DNA from: Spirochaetota bacterium
GTDB lineage: Bacteria; Spirochaetota; JAGLSM01
Direction: 5' to 3'
DNA: 7,214 nt
Assembly (NCBI GenBank): GCA_023135745.1
Contig: JAGLSM010000099.1
Location: 1-7,214 of the forward strand
Positions 4,769 to 7,214 of the stretch are shown piece by piece (within the stretch, counting starts at the first letter, position 1; the number at the start of each line of letters is the position of its first letter). The translations under genes were made by a program, and so were the position numbers. The notes beneath the pieces were generated by a model, which was not told the DNA's origin, searched no databases, and saw nothing but the letters and a program-made list of their open reading frames with translations.

Positions 4769-7150
4769 ATGCGGATAACGGGATTAACGCGGGAAGAGGT
4801 ATTATCAAAAAAAGCCCGGGGACTTGTAAATGATTATGAACCTAAATCAAACAGAAGTATAGCCAGGATTATATTTACTAATTTCTTCACGATATTCAAT
4901 TTGCTTCTTTTACCTTTGCTTGTAATTCTTTTTTCTCTTAAGCAGTACAAGGATGTAATGTCAGTTGGTGTTATTGCTCTTGCCAATACCCTTATAAATT
5001 TATTTCAGGAAATAAAATCAAAAATTGCTCTTGATAAAATTAAGATGAGCAATCCTCCAACAGCTCTTGTTTTAAGAGATGACCGGGTAGATTCAATTCC
5101 TGTGAAAGAGATTGTCCAGGGAGATTATCTATTATTAAAATCCGGAGAACTTGTGCTTGCTGACGGGCATTTAGTTGAATCCCAAAATTTGGAAATGGAT
5201 GAATCAATGCTGACCGGAGAGTCTGATTATATTCAAAAAAATAATAAGGACAATGTCATGTCCGGGAGTTTTGCTGTCACAGGCAGCGGTGTTTATATTG
5301 CGGAAAAAATCGGAGCAGAATCCTATATGCAGAAGGTTGTAGAACAATCGAGGAAGGCTTCTTCATTGGTTACTCCACTTGAACACAAGGTGCGTATGCT
5401 TGTCAATACTTTCATGGGGGCGTGTCTGTTTATTGCAGTATTGCTGATTATGAATTATTGGCCTTTTTCAGGAAAAATTGTTGAACCTGTGAGATTTATT
5501 GTGGCAAGCGTAACATCAATGATACCTCAGGGTCTTGTTCTTATTGTTACGATCACTTTCGCGCTTGGGGTCATAGCGTTTGCGAAGGAAGGCGTTATCT
5601 TTCAGAAATTCAATGCGGTTGAGGCTCTATCGGATGTCAATCTGATCTGTATGGATAAAACCGGAACCCTTACTCACAACAGGATAGTGGTGAAAAAAAT
5701 TATTCCGTTAGGAAAAACAAAACCGGATACATTAAAAAAGGATCTTGCTGATCTTGCCTCATGTGTTAATGAGAGAAATAAAACAATTGACGCAATTGCT
5801 GCCCGCTTTAAAAGTAAAGACGCGAAGCTTGTTGAGGAGATTCCTTTCAAGTCAAAAAATAAATACAGCGCTGCCAGGGTTAAACGCGGGCGGATTACCA
5901 CTGATTATATTATGGGTGCCTACGAAATGCTTCTACCTTTATTGAAATACCACAATACTGATCCGATAGCACAGCAGATATCTGAATTTGAATCTAAAGG
6001 AATGCGTACTATAGTAATAGGCAAAAGAAAGGCTGTTTCAAAAAAACTCAAGTCAAGTATTCAGGGATTTACTATTAGCGGTATAATAACCTTTTTTGAA
6101 GAAATAAAAAAAGAGGCTCCGTCGATACTTAAAAAGTTTTCAAAAAAAGGAATAAGGCAGGTAGTTATTTCCGGAGACAGTCTTACAACTGTTAAAAGTA
6201 TCGCGATGCAGATTGGCTTGGAAAAAGCGGACAGCGGAGTTACAGGAATTGAGCTTGAGACCCTGGATCCTGAAAAATTTAAGGAGAAGGTTTTAGAGAC
6301 TACTATTTTCGCTAGAGTTTCTCCTGAACAGAAGAGAGACATAATTAAAATTTTCAAGGATGCCGGATATTATACCGCGATGGTGGGGGATGGAGTAAAT
6401 GATGTTCTGGCTCTCAAAGAATCCAACCTTGCGATAGCAATGGGGTCTGGAGGGAGTATGGCCAAGGATGTATCTGATATTATACTTGTGAATAACAAGT
6501 TCAGTATTCTTCCTTCAATACTTTCTGAAGGCGATAAAATAATTTCAAGGATTCAGGACTGCGCGAGAATTTTCACGTTGAAGAATTTTTACGCCCTGAC
6601 AATGGTGATTGCCATTCTTGTTCTTGGTATTACTTTTCCTTTTTTACCTCAGCAGATTTCTCTGATTAATTTCATTACAATTACAATTCCATTATTGTAT
6701 CTGATAAAATTTTCCAATTATAAAACAAAAGTGGAAAAGAGTTTTCTCCCTGACATTATCAGGTTTTCTGTAACCTTTGGATCATTGATTGCTGTTACGG
6801 CTCTTGGGCTTAATTATCTGTACACTGCAATTTTTGGGACGAAGATGCGTGTTGTTCAGACTGTTGCAATGGCGCCGATTGTTACCCTGGGTATAAGCTC
6901 ATACCTTTATCTCTTGAACCGGGCGAAAGGATTTAAGGGCATACTTAAAGACAAACGAATGCTTATTGTATCAGCAGGTTTAATGGCCTTGTTTGTAGCG
7001 GCTGTTTATTTTCCGCCAATCAGAAAATTTGTAGAGATTGTTCCGCTAAAACTCAGAGACTGGGGATTTATCCTTGGGTTTACAGGACTCGCACTTATTG
7101 TTCAGCGGTTCCTGATGAAGTGGTATATGGGGAAAACGGAAGCCGGTTAG
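4769..7150 (+). CDS. CtpE-like cation-translocating P-type ATPase
   Basis: A 793-residue complete P-type ATPase. It has a short cytoplasmic N-terminus with GLTREEV, helices at about 31-56 and 64-80, the actuator domain with TGES (149-152), helices at about 212-230 and 240-272 with the M4 ion-site motif IPQGL (252-256), the phosphorylation motif DKTGTLT (Asp296), a small nucleotide-binding domain (FKSKNKYSA 360-368; MGAYE 382-386), ISGD (467-470), GDGVND (540-545), and six C-terminal helices (about 604-622, 630-648, 665-690, 695-715, 730-748, 766-787). There is no N-terminal CxxC domain and no CPx motif, so it is not a P1B heavy-metal exporter. Length and the FPFLPQQISLINFITITIP region (623-641) match the CtpE family, whose mycobacterial member is linked to Ca2+ uptake. 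Substrate here is not provable from sequence. Odd: Gln254 where most relatives carry Glu. It stands alone with its own leader. Confidence 0.9.
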   Translation: MRITGLTREEVLSKKARGLVNDYEPKSNRSIARIIFTNFFTIFNLLLLPLLVILFSLKQYKDVMSVGVIALANTLINLFQEIKSKIALDKIKMSNPPTALVLRDDRVDSIPVKEIVQGDYLLLKSGELVLADGHLVESQNLEMDESMLTGESDYIQKNNKDNVMSGSFAVTGSGVYIAEKIGAESYMQKVVEQSRKASSLVTPLEHKVRMLVNTFMGACLFIAVLLIMNYWPFSGKIVEPVRFIVASVTSMIPQGLVLIVTITFALGVIAFAKEGVIFQKFNAVEALSDVNLICMDKTGTLTHNRIVVKKIIPLGKTKPDTLKKDLADLASCVNERNKTIDAIAARFKSKDAKLVEEIPFKSKNKYSAARVKRGRITTDYIMGAYEMLLPLLKYHNTDPIAQQISEFESKGMRTIVIGKRKAVSKKLKSSIQGFTISGIITFFEEIKKEAPSILKKFSKKGIRQVVISGDSLTTVKSIAMQIGLEKADSGVTGIELETLDPEKFKEKVLETTIFARVSPEQKRDIIKIFKDAGYYTAMVGDGVNDVLALKESNLAIAMGSGGSMAKDVSDIILVNNKFSILPSILSEGDKIISRIQDCARIFTLKNFYALTMVIAILVLGITFPFLPQQISLINFITITIPLLYLIKFSNYKTKVEKSFLPDIIRFSVTFGSLIAVTALGLNYLYTAIFGTKMRVVQTVAMAPIVTLGISSYLYLLNRAKGFKGILKDKRMLIVSAGLMALFVAAVYFPPIRKFVEIVPLKLRDWGFILGFTGLALIVQRFLMKWYMGKTEAG

Positions 7151-7165
7151 TCTTTAAATGATAGG

Positions 7166-7214
7166 AGCACGGATTTGACGGATTGCTTGTGCTGACAGAC
7201 TGTGTAAAAAGTCC
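7166..7214. repeat. Start of another 'CGGATT'-family repeat, cut by window end
   Basis: Sixteen bases after the ATPase stop, CACGGATTTGACGGATT (7168-7184) repeats the CGGATT unit found in the arms of the elements at 3830-4050 and 4487-4638. AGCAC (7166-7170) and GTGCT (7189-7193) could form a short 5-bp stem. A matching right arm, if present, lies beyond the window. Confidence 0.45.

Noticed and set aside
5674..6357. Open frames within the P-type ATPase gene on both strands (5674-5901 and 6061-6357 minus, 5745-5945 plus).
   Set aside because: The ATPase frame is intact and family-conserved across this region; the others are chance frames.
4769..7150. P-type ATPase as a nickel/cobalt exporter partnering the importer.
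   Set aside because: It lacks the CPx/SPC motif and N-terminal metal-binding domains of P1B pumps, belongs to the CtpE-like class, and is separated from the importer by another gene and two repeats.

Overview
The window is AT-rich bacterial chromosomal DNA. The first gene ends like an outer-membrane beta-barrel (C-terminal Phe) and two exported proteins follow it, so the host is most likely a diderm (Gram-negative-type) bacterium. No rRNA, tRNA or lineage-specific marker is present and I cannot name a phylum.

Layout, all genes on the + strand: (1) 2-454, the C-terminal part of a probable outer-membrane barrel protein; (2) 464-1087, a DUF4198/NikK-like exported protein 9 bp downstream; (3) 1088-1373, a gene-free gap holding an imperfect inverted repeat of the 'CACGAAG/CACAAAG' type; (4) 1374-3826, a tightly packed run of NikL-like protein, NikM, NikQ and NikO, with gaps of 1, -4 and -4 bp; (5) 3827-4066, a gap with a MITE-like element bounded by perfect 13-bp inverted repeats; (6) 4067-4420, a stand-alone NFACT-R (DUF814) RNA-binding domain protein; (7) 4421-4768, a gap with a second 'CGGATT' inverted-repeat element and a terminator-like hairpin; (8) 4769-7150, a CtpE-like P-type ATPase; (9) 7151-7214, the start of another 'CGGATT' repeat.

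Genes 464-3826 form a group II ECF-type nickel (or cobalt) importer: NikM is the metal-binding membrane subunit, NikQ the transmembrane coupling subunit, NikO the ATPase, and NikK and NikL the exported accessory proteins often found where NikN/CbiN is absent. No NikN/CbiN is encoded here. The upstream barrel protein may supply the outer-membrane step, but that rests only on position. The P-type ATPase is of the class linked to Ca2+ uptake in mycobacteria (CtpE), not a P1B heavy-metal exporter, so it is probably unrelated to nickel. The NFACT-R gene is separated from both neighbours by repeat elements and looks like an independent unit.

I see no clearly new defence or mobile system. The most distinctive points are the inverted-repeat elements in every large intergenic gap, the stand-alone NFACT-R gene bracketed by them, the shared histidine at or next to the predicted mature N-termini of NikK, NikL and NikM, and a Gln in place of the usual Glu in the M4 motif of the P-type ATPase.
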